DNA of 64,000 bases from JAJDZL01 sp965220665 (GTDB taxonomy: Bacteria; Pseudomonadota; Gammaproteobacteria; Arenicellales; JAJDZL01), in NCBI GenBank assembly GCA_965220665.1, contig CBDCQQ010000005.1, positions 2,108,001-2,172,000 of the forward strand. The letters are read 5' to 3'. Below the pieces are notes generated by a model, which was not told where the DNA came from, ran no database searches, and saw only the letters and a program-made list of their open reading frames with translations. Numbering within the stretch: the first letter of the stretch is position 1; each line of letters begins with the position of its first letter. Positions 25,816 to 34,429 of the stretch are shown here, piece after piece. The translations under genes and the position numbers were made by a program.

Positions 25816-26568
25816 GTCTATGCCAAACCACCGTTCGCCGGTCCCCGACAACTGCTCAGATACCTGTCCCGCTACACCCATCGGGTCGCCATCGGCAACA
25901 GCCGCATCCTCAGATTCGATGGCGATTCGGTCTGGCTGCGCTACCGAAAACCCACCCGCAGGGGACAGGCCAAACCAACCTATGGCGTCATGACCCTGCC
26001 GGCTGTCGAATTCATCAGACGCTGCCTGACCCATGTCCTGCCGGCGCGCTTTCACCGCATCCGCCACTTCGGCATCCTCGCCAATTCCAAGGCCCGTCAG
26101 ACGCTGCAGAAAATCCACCAGCAAACCGGATTCAGAGCCGATGGGCAGATCCTGCCCGACCACCTCAAAGATGAGGCCGGCGACGTTCAGGCCGCAGCCC
26201 CTGCCTGTCCGAGGTGCCAGACACCCATGTGGTTTGTCGGCTTCTGTCGGCCTGAGGACCTGCTCACTGACACGCTTGACTTTTATCAGGTCCGAGCACC
26301 GCCTCTGCCGAGCGCCGCCTGATCTTGAAAGCAGTCACAGTTCAATTCCAGTCACTGATGCCGTCCAGGCAGCACCGCACGCGGCTGCCGTCCGGATTCA
26401 TGACGGCTGCCCTCGAATCACAGCTGATGAATCACGCTTTTTCAGCTGATTCTGACGCTCTGACGCTCGGCTTTCACACATCAGCCGATTAGACCGCCAT
26501 CCCCAGAACCAGACCCGGCTGTACTTTCCCCATAGTGCCTTGGCTGGCTCCGCAGCCTCGTTCAAATC

Positions 26569-26605
26569 AGTTAAGTGATGACGCTTGCGCGGTCAACACT
26601 TAACT
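26569..26605. repeat. Hairpin at the right side of the IS91-type element
   Basis: AGTTAAGTG at 26569-26577 pairs with CACTTAACT at 26597-26605, and an inner TGAC/GTCA stem follows after one A-A mismatch. It lies just past a GTTC tetranucleotide (26560-26563), the kind of sequence bordering IS91 origin ends. The 442 bp from the transposase stop (26322) to the amidase start hold no gene; this hairpin is the only structure I can point to there. Confidence 0.4.
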
Positions 26606-26764
26606 TAAAATTATGTGAATAAATAATTTACTTCGTTTTTTGCAGTTTAATCTCAACACTTTGTCACATTGAATAGTTCTAACTCACACCTATTTTGATA
26701 AGAATGTACTGCTCACTGCACATATTTGTCTAGTAGTTCAGCTTCATTTCGAGGTATCAAAGCA

Positions 26765-28279
26765 ATGAACATACGAAAACCGAGAATCTCCGAGATGATC
26801 GAAATTACTGAGGACTTCGGATTGAATCTGTCCGAAGCTCGGGTTCGTGACTTCATGGACGTAATGGAACCCATTTTTAAAGACTACGAAACTGTCAATT
26901 CCATGAGTGACTATGTCCCGAAGATAACCCGTCCAACTGCGACTTGGAGTTTTCCAGAACCGGAAGACAACCCGTTCAATGCTTGGTATGTGAGAACTGA
27001 ATTGAGTTTAAATTCAAGTGGTTCTTTAGGCGGTCAAACAGTTGCCCTAAAGGACAGTATATGCCTCGCGGGTGTGCCGATGACTTATGGCACGCGCACT
27101 TTAGATGGATATGTTCCAGATATCGATGCAACGGTGGTGACACGATTATTAGAAGCAGGCGCAGTCATTCTAGGCAAAGCAAGATGTGAAGCTTATTGTG
27201 CTTCAGGCAGCAGCCATACCAGTGATGGTGGTTGGGTTGAAAATCCCAACCGGGCAAATTACTCCGCCGGAGGCTCCTCCTCTGGGTGTGGAGCCTTGGT
27301 TGCTGCCAAACTTGTCGACGTGGCGATTGGCGGAGATCAAGGCGGTTCAATTCGTATTCCCGCTTCATACTCAGGTTGCTACGGTCTAAAACCTACGCAT
27401 GGTCTAGTACCCTATACCGGCGTATTTCCAATTGATGCATCCATAGACCATATCGGGCCAATGACACAAACTGTTTACGACAATGCCAAAACTCTACAAG
27501 TAATTGCAGGTGAAGACGGGCTTGATCCACGTCAGTTCAATCCACAGGTAGACGATTACGTTGCCGCCATCAGTCGAAGTCCAAAAAACTTAAGAGTGGG
27601 TGTACTGAAAGAAGGATTCGGATGGCCAAATTCAGAGCAAGGTGTAGACACGAAAGTACGGGAAGCGGCAGAACGTCTGGAAAAACTTGGGATGATAGTA
27701 CAGTCCGTTTCTATCCCATTGCATCGCCATGGTGAGGCAATTTGGGGTCCGATTGCACACGAAGGATTTGCTAACCAGATGAGTCGCGACAATCCGATGG
27801 GATTTGGCTGGAAAGGTCTTTATACGACCTCACTGATTGAGTGGCACGCCAGATGGCGGGACAAGGCGGAAGACGTCGACGATACTGCAATTTTATCTAT
27901 GTTAGTGGGTGAGTACTTTCAACGAAACTATGGAGGACATTTCTATGCTAAAGCCCAAAATTTATCTCGCAAGCTGTCTAGTGAATACGATAAGGCGCTG
28001 GAAGAATTTGATCTTCTGTTGATGCCAACAACACCAATGACGGCAAAACCGATTCCGCCGAGAGATGCCTCACTATCTCTATACTGTCAACGTGCTTATG
28101 AAATGGGTTCCAATGTTTCGCCAACAAATTTGACTGGACACCCTGCAATCTCGATTCCCTGTGGGCTCAGCGAAGACATGCCAGTGGGCATGATGCTGAT
28201 TGGAGGAAGGTGGCAGGAATCGACAATCTATACAGCGGCATCGGCTTTTGAGGAGAACTACAACTGGCAAAATTTGTAG
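26765..28279 (+). CDS. Amidase-signature family hydrolase
   Basis: A 504-aa amidase. The Ser-cisSer-Lys triad is visible: lysine in VALKDSICL, cis-serine in AGGSSSGCGA and the nucleophile serine in GGDQGGSIRIPA. Length and N-terminal layout (FGLNLSEARVRDFMDVME) resemble Rhodococcus/Pseudomonas nitrile-pathway amidases, which hydrolyse amides to acids and ammonia. The ATG at 26765 is chosen because GAGG lies 10 bp upstream; an open frame extends 13 codons further. No nitrile hydratase is nearby, so the substrate is unknown. Confidence 0.85.
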   Translation: MNIRKPRISEMIEITEDFGLNLSEARVRDFMDVMEPIFKDYETVNSMSDYVPKITRPTATWSFPEPEDNPFNAWYVRTELSLNSSGSLGGQTVALKDSICLAGVPMTYGTRTLDGYVPDIDATVVTRLLEAGAVILGKARCEAYCASGSSHTSDGGWVENPNRANYSAGGSSSGCGALVAAKLVDVAIGGDQGGSIRIPASYSGCYGLKPTHGLVPYTGVFPIDASIDHIGPMTQTVYDNAKTLQVIAGEDGLDPRQFNPQVDDYVAAISRSPKNLRVGVLKEGFGWPNSEQGVDTKVREAAERLEKLGMIVQSVSIPLHRHGEAIWGPIAHEGFANQMSRDNPMGFGWKGLYTTSLIEWHARWRDKAEDVDDTAILSMLVGEYFQRNYGGHFYAKAQNLSRKLSSEYDKALEEFDLLLMPTTPMTAKPIPPRDASLSLYCQRAYEMGSNVSPTNLTGHPAISIPCGLSEDMPVGMMLIGGRWQESTIYTAASAFEENYNWQNL

Positions 28280-28333
28280 GTTCCTTGTCTGAGCGTTCTA
28301 GCGTTGTAATTTCGCTGTTCTCGTTATCAGAAT

Positions 28334-29038
28334 TCAGGCACCTGTTTCACGCATCCAGCCTGTGATCTGGATAACTCCAGTCATCATTGATACGAGTGCA
28401 TTTTCTAATTCTACTTGAGCACAACGAATTTCACTCAGCACATCTGAATTACCGAAGTCGTATGCTGGAGCCTGAACGATTGCATCTTCAATCATTGCAC
28501 TTTTGATGCCCGGATGTCCAAAAAAGCCAAGACAATTATCCTGCGCCTGAAAAAGCATCGGACTTCCGTCTCTCGATTCCGCAAGGACCGCCGATCCGGG
28601 AGGCGCCAGCGGTGTATCCCGCATAAAGGTGATTACTGGAAATTCAACTGGCAAGAAACTATTGAGCGCATTGTCATCAGTACGATAGGCGCGATCAACG
28701 CTGACTGTCAAATTCATTGGTGCAACGGTTCCGTTAAGGGCTAAGCTCAATAATTGCGCACCTGTTCCGAATGCAAGAATAGGCAAGTTCTTTCGTAAGC
28801 CAGTTTCGATGATTCTGAGTTTGTGATTAAGTGCTGGAATAATCGGGTCTGAGACTGTACCATAAGGTGCGGCGCCCAGTAAAATCAGCCCATCTTTTGG
28901 CAATTCAGCTTTTCGAATCCAATCACTATCATGCGCTGGACGAATATATCGAAACCGAATGTTTCTTCCCTCCAAATGGTCTTCTACCAAACCAAGATGT
29001 TCGGCGTCGGAATTTTGTAGTACAGCTATCGTTTGCAC
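28334..29038 (-). CDS. Class-I glutamine-amidotransferase-like protein lacking the catalytic cysteine
   Basis: A 234-aa protein with the GATase1 fold: GLILLGAAPYG, then PILAFGTGAQLLSLALNG at the nucleophile elbow, and FFGHPG at the histidine position. In active GATases the elbow reads GxCxGxQ; here the cysteine position is threonine (FGTGAQ), so ammonia release from glutamine is not expected. The C-terminal HPE-like motif is HPG. It lies 29 bp downstream of the squalene synthase gene on the same strand. It may be a non-catalytic binder or use another chemistry. Confidence 0.6.
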   Translation of the reverse strand: MQTIAVLQNSDAEHLGLVEDHLEGRNIRFRYIRPAHDSDWIRKAELPKDGLILLGAAPYGTVSDPIIPALNHKLRIIETGLRKNLPILAFGTGAQLLSLALNGTVAPMNLTVSVDRAYRTDDNALNSFLPVEFPVITFMRDTPLAPPGSAVLAESRDGSPMLFQAQDNCLGFFGHPGIKSAMIEDAIVQAPAYDFGNSDVLSEIRCAQVELENALVSMMTGVIQITGWMRETGA

Positions 29039-29067
29039 AATATGAGAAATGTTGATTTTGGTCAGAC

Positions 29068-30111
29068 TTAAACGCTCATTGCTTCCTGATTCTCGACATA
29101 AAACTGAAAGCCACTCGAGAGTCGAGAAAAGAGATCGCTCAATGCTTGATTTGATTTCAGTGCAGTTTCTGCTTCTGAAATGATAGATCTGACAGTAATT
29201 CTTGAAATTTTGACTTCTGAGCCACTACTGAAAGTGGGATTCTCATAAATTCGCCTCAGAGTTAATACTGCCATTCCTAGAGCCCAAGTGCAGTGTCGGC
29301 GTATTCCAGGCTGATGCACCGGGACGAGTTGAATATACCGCAGTGCGTTAATCTGGTGACCGTGAGTAATTTTGACCAGTTGGTGCATTCCTGCGATATA
29401 TCCTTTTGCCCGATGATCTTCAGATAAGTTGTTTAACTCATACCCAAACTCATTGAATACATCTCTGGGAAACCAACAAACTCCTCGTCTTTGATCATCC
29501 CAGACATCTTTCAAGATGTTGGTCATCTGGAGAGCTTGACCGAAAGAAACTGCCAGTTTAATGAGTTGATCATATTTTTCAGCAGTATCTGGGCAATGAT
29601 CACAAAATAGTTCGGTCAGCATCTCACCAACCACGCCCGCGACATAGTAGCAATATTGATCGAGTTCCGAAATATCAGCCAAACCTGCTAAAGATGCGCG
29701 TTCCTGAAAATCCGCCATTCCACGGGACATAATTCGCACACATCTTTCCAGTGCCTGTTGTTGAGTAGGCGTACAGGTGTGAGTGATTCTAATCACCCTC
29801 TCTGTGTTTCGAATTAGATTGCGCTCATCTGATGTTGTGGATGATGAAAGTTGAGCGTGCAAATATTTGGCAAACTGTGTTGCGTTTTCCCTTCCAGCGA
29901 CAACGTTGATGAATTGCTCTGAAAATTCTCTTTTTTGCTCGTGTGTCAGAGCAGGTTCATCTTCAATAGTATCCGCGATTCTGCACAGCAAGTAAGCGTT
30001 GCCAACAACTTCTCGTAGACCCGGTGGTAGTTGCGGAATTGTCAGAGCAAACGTACGAGATACTCCCTCTAGAGCACGATTCTGATATTTGATGTCAGTT
30101 GAATGAAACAT
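29068..30111 (-). CDS. Squalene synthase (squalene/phytoene synthase family)
   Basis: A 347-aa prenyl-diphosphate head-to-head synthase. The two aspartate-rich motifs are DTIED (in LCRIADTIEDE) and DVWDD (in NILKDVWDDQR), with YVAGVVGEMLTELF between them. The form resembles the single-gene bacterial squalene synthases that join two farnesyl diphosphates using NADPH, supplying sterol or hopanoid synthesis. The start at 30111 is chosen over an upstream in-frame ATG that would overlap the divergent transporter gene. No C-terminal membrane anchor is seen. Confidence 0.82.
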   Translation of the reverse strand: MFHSTDIKYQNRALEGVSRTFALTIPQLPPGLREVVGNAYLLCRIADTIEDEPALTHEQKREFSEQFINVVAGRENATQFAKYLHAQLSSSTTSDERNLIRNTERVIRITHTCTPTQQQALERCVRIMSRGMADFQERASLAGLADISELDQYCYYVAGVVGEMLTELFCDHCPDTAEKYDQLIKLAVSFGQALQMTNILKDVWDDQRRGVCWFPRDVFNEFGYELNNLSEDHRAKGYIAGMHQLVKITHGHQINALRYIQLVPVHQPGIRRHCTWALGMAVLTLRRIYENPTFSSGSEVKISRITVRSIISEAETALKSNQALSDLFSRLSSGFQFYVENQEAMSV

Positions 30112-30192
30112 TCCTTTGTTAGATTTCGTCCTGACTATAATGAACCATTCTATCAAATATTGTACTGGTTCAATCATTTTGGAGAACATGAA

Positions 30193-31125
30193 ATGCAAAA
30201 GTTAAAGACGATTAAATCAATGATAATTGGGCTCACCGCTCTGATTGGTATTCAAGGCGTGGCGTATGCCGAGCCGATTAAAATTGCGCTCAGTGAATGG
30301 ACGGGGCAACATATTTCAGCTCACTTTGCCGCTAATTTGTTTAAGGAACTTGGCCATGAAGTGGAACTGATTACTGCAGGAGCGGTGCCGCAGTTTGCTG
30401 CTTTCGCAGAAGGCTCTCTTCACTACCAGCCTGAAGTGTGGACAAACAATGTTGGTGAAATTTATCCAAAAGCAGTTGCCAGCGGTGACATCATTGTTTT
30501 GGGTAGTTTGGGATTGAATCCACAGGAAGGGTGGATTTATCCGCCCTATATGGCAGAAAAGTGTCCGGGACTGCCTTCCTACCAAGCGCTTTACGATTGC
30601 GCGCAAGCATTCGCAGCCGCAGACACCTTTCCAAATGGACGCCTAATCACATATCCAGCCGATTGGGGTACGCGTTCGTCAGATCTGGTCAAACTCATTG
30701 AAATGCCGTTCAAACCAATTCCAGGCGGCTCTGAAGGCGCTATGGTTGCAGAACTGAAGAGTGCTGTTGCTGCAGAACAGCCGATTCTGATGATGTTTTG
30801 GCAACCGCATTGGTTGTTTGCTGAGATGGAAATGGATTGGGTCGCGTGGGACGCTCCTCAAGGTAATTGCGATGAAAGCAATCAAAGTCGCGGGCAGGCA
30901 TGTGGCTTTCAGCAGGCTACCGTCGACAAAATCGCTTCAAAGCCGTTTGTCGAGAGTTTTCCCAAGGCATTGAAAGTTGCCGAGCAGATGCAGTTGACTA
31001 ACGAGGTTCAGAATGCCCTGATTCATGAAGTTGATCAGATGGGTCGTGAAATCGAAGAAGTTGTTGCCGAGTGGATGGCTGCAAACGAAGATATTTGGAA
31101 ACCGTGGATTGAAGCTACGATGTAG
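30193..31125 (+). CDS. Glycine betaine/choline-type ABC transporter binding protein
   Basis: A 310-aa exported protein with a signal peptide (IGLTALIGIQGVAYA, cleavage before EPIKIA). It is an OpuAC/ProX-type binding protein: ALSEWTGQHISAHFAANLF, then VPQFAAFAEGSLHYQPEVW. Aromatic residues (W, Y) lining such sites bind quaternary amines by cation-pi contact. The ATG at 30193 follows GGAG; a longer frame begins 30 codons earlier but overlaps the divergent promoter. A truncated paralogue lies at 35878-36231. Confidence 0.85.
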   Translation: MQKLKTIKSMIIGLTALIGIQGVAYAEPIKIALSEWTGQHISAHFAANLFKELGHEVELITAGAVPQFAAFAEGSLHYQPEVWTNNVGEIYPKAVASGDIIVLGSLGLNPQEGWIYPPYMAEKCPGLPSYQALYDCAQAFAAADTFPNGRLITYPADWGTRSSDLVKLIEMPFKPIPGGSEGAMVAELKSAVAAEQPILMMFWQPHWLFAEMEMDWVAWDAPQGNCDESNQSRGQACGFQQATVDKIASKPFVESFPKALKVAEQMQLTNEVQNALIHEVDQMGREIEEVVAEWMAANEDIWKPWIEATM

Positions 31126-31141
31126 AACGTTTCACCGAAGA

Positions 31142-31174
31142 AAGCGGAAACGCTGAGAATCAGCGTTTCCGCTT
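31142..31174 (+). terminator. Strong hairpin between betaine-binding protein and ATPase genes
   Basis: AAGCGGAAACGCTG at 31142-31155 pairs perfectly with CAGCGTTTCCGCTT at 31161-31174: a 14-bp stem with a 5-nt loop. No T-run follows, so it more likely tunes expression (more binding protein than ATPase) than stops transcription. Confidence 0.65.
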
Positions 31175-31197
31175 CAAAATCAAGAGGCACTCCAATC

Positions 31198-32268
31198 ATG
31201 TCAACATCTAACTCTCCAACTGAAGCAAAGCTGTCTTGCAGGAATTTATGGAAGCTCTATGGTCCAAATGCGGCGAGTCACCTTAGCGACGAAAGCCGAC
31301 TGCCTCAAAATGGTGGAAATGCTGCGGAACTTGCTCAGAGCATCCGTGATCAGGGAGGTATTGTTGCTTCTGCTGATGTGAATTTCGACCTGATGCCGGG
31401 TGAAATATTTGTCATTATGGGTTTGTCCGGCTCTGGCAAATCCACTGTCGTACGGTGTCTTTCCCGCTTGGTCGAACCGACTTGCGGAGAGATACTGCTT
31501 GATGGACAGGATTTGCTGAAAGCGAGCCCAAAAGAACTGATTGACTTTCGGCGCTACAAAATGGGAATGGTATTTCAAAGCTTTGGATTGCTGCCCCACC
31601 TGAATGTGTTTGAAAATGTCGCCTTTCCGCTCAAACTGCAAGGCATGGAACCGAAAGAGCGCACCAAACGCGCTGAACGGGTCATTGACCTTGTTGGTCT
31701 TGAAGGCCGCGAATCCAGTTATCCCAGCCAACTCTCCGGCGGACAGCAACAGCGTGTCGGTATCGCCCGCTCGCTGGCGGTTGAACCGGAGGTGTGGTTT
31801 CTTGATGAGCCATTCAGTGCGCTTGACCCGCTGATAAGGCGCCAGATGCAGGATGAATTTTTACGCCTACAGCAGGAACTACATAAATCAATTGTTTTTA
31901 TTACCCATGACTTCCTCGAATCTTTGCGTGTCGCAGATCGTATGGCTATCATGAAAGATGGCGCAGTCGTTCAGATCGGCCGCCCCGTTGACCTGATTCT
32001 GAATCCCGCCGATGACTACGTGCGGGAATTTACCAACGATGTTCCGTGGGAACTGATTTTAACCGCAGGCGATATCGCCTCGGATAACACACCCCCTGCA
32101 GGCATCAAGGAAGTGCCTGCGAGCACCAAAGTAGCCGATTTACTTCCCTATCTCGCCGAGCACGATGCCGGTGTAGCTGTACGCGCAGACGATGGTTCAA
32201 TATTTCATATGACCGGGCAGCACCTCATCGCGGCATTGGCGAGTGGTGTGACCGATGCCGCGGTTTGA
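31198..32268 (+). CDS. Glycine betaine/proline-type ABC transporter ATPase (ProV/OpuAA-like)
   Basis: A 356-aa ATPase with Walker A GLSGSGKST, signature LSGGQQQRVGIARSL, Walker B VWFLDEPFSALD and H-loop FITHDFLESLRVADR. SALDPLIRRQMQDEFLRLQ is characteristic of the ProV/OpuAA branch. The N-terminal 60 residues form the usual extension with LWKLYG. The C-terminal 75 residues are a shortened regulatory region rather than two full CBS repeats. Its end overlaps the permease start by 14 bp. Confidence 0.88.
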   Translation: MSTSNSPTEAKLSCRNLWKLYGPNAASHLSDESRLPQNGGNAAELAQSIRDQGGIVASADVNFDLMPGEIFVIMGLSGSGKSTVVRCLSRLVEPTCGEILLDGQDLLKASPKELIDFRRYKMGMVFQSFGLLPHLNVFENVAFPLKLQGMEPKERTKRAERVIDLVGLEGRESSYPSQLSGGQQQRVGIARSLAVEPEVWFLDEPFSALDPLIRRQMQDEFLRLQQELHKSIVFITHDFLESLRVADRMAIMKDGAVVQIGRPVDLILNPADDYVREFTNDVPWELILTAGDIASDNTPPAGIKEVPASTKVADLLPYLAEHDAGVAVRADDGSIFHMTGQHLIAALASGVTDAAV

Positions 32269-34372
32269 CGGCACTGACGGCACCGATACGTTGGAAAGCG
32301 ATACGAAAAAAGATATTATTGTCTGGCTGTGCGTCGTCGCGTTGACTGCGGTCTGCGTAGTGCTTGGCGACAGTCTCGGAGTGCTGTACAAATATCCGGA
32401 TAGTCTGGTCATACCTTTAACCGGACCCTTGAATCAGGCCATGAGTTGGTTTGTCGAGGTATTTGGCTGGTTTTTCAAGGCGATCGGCTGGCTTTTTGAC
32501 TGGCCGATTCTGTTTGCAAAAACAATATTACACGCAGTACCGTGGTTTGCCACCCTGATTCTGGCAACATTTGTTTCGTACCGGGCAGGTGGTGTCTCGC
32601 TGGCACTATTTTGCGCGCTGAGCATTCTGTACATGGTCACTTTCGGATTTTGGCCGCAGTCGATGAACTCATTTGCCCTCGTGGTAATTTCGATACCATT
32701 GGCGGTTATTGTCGGCTTTGCTCTCGGAACCTGGGGATTCTTGTCAGCGCGCGCCTATCGAGTGATTATGCCGACGCTGGACCTGATGCAAACGGTTCCG
32801 GCATTTGCATATCTTATTCCAATACTGCTGCTGTTCGGGTTTGGCTCAACAGTAGGCTTGGTAGCGTCGGTGTTATTTGCATTTCCACCAATGGTTCGAA
32901 ACACAATTGTTGGCCTGCGCGGTGTACCAGGTACGGTGATTGATTCAGGTCTGATGAGTGGTGCTACGCCAGTGCAGTTGTTCTGGAACGTCCGCGTACC
33001 GACAGCTCGACGTCAGTTGCTATTGGGCGTCAATCAGGCCACGATGGCATCTTTGTCAATGGTTATTATCGCTTCGATAATTGGTGGTACCAACGACATT
33101 GGCTGGGAAGTGCTGTCGACGATACGAAAGGCACTGTTCGGAGAAAGTATTCTGGCAGGAGTTGTGATTGCGTTAATGGCCATGATTCTTGACCGGGTAA
33201 CCAACGGCTTTGCAATGCGCAGCACGACAATTATTGATGATGAGATGAAAAAATCGAGTCGACGCGCATGGATGATTTGTGGCGGCGTTTTCTTGGCTGC
33301 TATTGCAGTTGCGCATCTGATTCCGCTTCTGTCAGTTTGGCCAAAGGCCTGGGTGATTAATCCGGCACCGGCTATGAATGCAACTTTAGAGTGGGTATTT
33401 CTGGAATTTCGTGAAGGTCTTGAAGCGATCAAGCAAGTTGCCTTTTTCTTTGTAATGTTGCCAATCAAACTGGGTTTGAAGCAAGCCGTCAGTCCATTTA
33501 CATGGGGATTTTCGATGACCCCGATGGTAACTGCCATTTACGCAGCCCTAGTACTGATTCCCGCTGCGTTCCTAGCATATAAACATCGCATTTTACAAGC
33601 CATAAGACTGGTATTGTTGGGGTTGGTTCTTTATGGTGGATTGACTGGAACTGCTTGGATCGCACTTTGTGCAATCATTGTCGTTCTGGGATGGCAAGCT
33701 GGTGGTCGGGGGTTGGCTATTTGGATTGTAGCGGGTCTGGCATTCCTGCTTGTGACTGGCATATGGAATCCATCCACCATTTCGATTTATCTGTGTGGTG
33801 TTGCAGTGCTGCTTTCATTTACTGTTGGCAGTGCAGTAGGGGTTTGGGCATCAGAAAACGACAAGGTCGCGGCCGTGGTCCGCCCGATAATCGACACTTT
33901 ACAAACCATGCCCCTGTTCGTGATTCTCATTCCATTTGTAATGGTGTTCAAGATTGGAGAGTTTACAGCTCTCCTTTCTATCTGCACATTCGCGATTGTT
34001 CCTGCGATTCGGTATACTCAACATGGTCTTCGCAACTTGCCTCAAGACGTAGTCGAGGCAGCGTCTGCCATCGGCTGTACGCGGGCACAGCTGCTGTTTC
34101 AGGTGAAGTTGCCACTAGCTGTGCCGTCCATCATGCTTGGATTGAATCAGACGATCATGTTTGCGATATCGATGTTGGTCATCACTGCGCTGGTGGGGAC
34201 CGATGATCTGGGTCAACAAATTTATATCGGTCTAGGTGATGGCGATTTTGGAGTTGGCATGATCGCTGGAGTCGGTATGGCGATAATTGCAATGATCGCA
34301 GATCGTATCACACAAAGCATCAGTCGAAAAATGCAAGCAAAACTCGGGTTGCGCCAGGAAATGCTGGCATAA
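32255..34372 (+). CDS. Fused double permease of a glycine betaine-type ABC transporter
   Basis: A 705-aa membrane protein with two ProW-like permease domains in tandem. Each has its own coupling loop: VIDSGLMSGATPVQLFWNVRVP in the first half (about residue 230; conserved part GLMSGATPVQLF) and EAASAIGCTRAQLLFQV in the second (about residue 610). Between them is a linker with about four additional membrane segments. Most ProW proteins are single-domain homodimers, so fusion gives a covalent pseudo-dimer that can evolve asymmetry. It ends the three-gene transporter operon. Confidence 0.85.
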   Translation: MPRFDGTDGTDTLESDTKKDIIVWLCVVALTAVCVVLGDSLGVLYKYPDSLVIPLTGPLNQAMSWFVEVFGWFFKAIGWLFDWPILFAKTILHAVPWFATLILATFVSYRAGGVSLALFCALSILYMVTFGFWPQSMNSFALVVISIPLAVIVGFALGTWGFLSARAYRVIMPTLDLMQTVPAFAYLIPILLLFGFGSTVGLVASVLFAFPPMVRNTIVGLRGVPGTVIDSGLMSGATPVQLFWNVRVPTARRQLLLGVNQATMASLSMVIIASIIGGTNDIGWEVLSTIRKALFGESILAGVVIALMAMILDRVTNGFAMRSTTIIDDEMKKSSRRAWMICGGVFLAAIAVAHLIPLLSVWPKAWVINPAPAMNATLEWVFLEFREGLEAIKQVAFFFVMLPIKLGLKQAVSPFTWGFSMTPMVTAIYAALVLIPAAFLAYKHRILQAIRLVLLGLVLYGGLTGTAWIALCAIIVVLGWQAGGRGLAIWIVAGLAFLLVTGIWNPSTISIYLCGVAVLLSFTVGSAVGVWASENDKVAAVVRPIIDTLQTMPLFVILIPFVMVFKIGEFTALLSICTFAIVPAIRYTQHGLRNLPQDVVEAASAIGCTRAQLLFQVKLPLAVPSIMLGLNQTIMFAISMLVITALVGTDDLGQQIYIGLGDGDFGVGMIAGVGMAIIAMIADRITQSISRKMQAKLGLRQEMLA

Positions 34373-34429
34373 GAGGAGATAAGAAAAGCGCTAGGCACAC
34401 TTTGCAAACTTTCCTGATGCATCATCAAG

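Larger units (their letters stand above)
22259..26322 (+). pseudogene. IS91-type HUH transposase, split by an IS21-type insertion
   Basis: The gene starts at TTG 22259 and runs to 22987. After the inserted element and duplicated target it resumes in frame at 25822 and ends at 26322; joined, it encodes about 409 residues, a normal IS91 transposase length. The N-terminal zinc-binding region (CRHCHTHHVLYNSC then CRNRHCPACQ) and HIVFTLPP are in the left part, as is HPHSHVLV, the HUH motif. The catalytic tyrosine region YLSRYTHRVAIGN is in the right part. Broken by the insertion, so it is inactive unless the insertion is excised. Confidence 0.88.
21331..26605 (+). mobile_element. IS91-family element with tyrosine recombinase, interrupted by an IS21-type element
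   Basis: The element comprises a tyrosine recombinase gene, an IS91-type HUH transposase gene and flanking hairpins at 21331-21362 and 26569-26605. Ends are approximate, because IS91 elements have no long inverted repeats or target duplications. Its GC content is higher than that of the sHdr genes to its left. The transposase gene is split by the IS21-type element at 22988-25815, so the element cannot move by itself. Confidence 0.6.

Noticed and set aside
26570..26604. GTTAAGT...ACTTAAC resembles the outer boxes of an integron attC site
   Set aside because: The 35-bp span is shorter than known attC sites, inner boxes are not evident, and there is no integron integrase or cassette array. It fits better as a hairpin at the IS91-type end.
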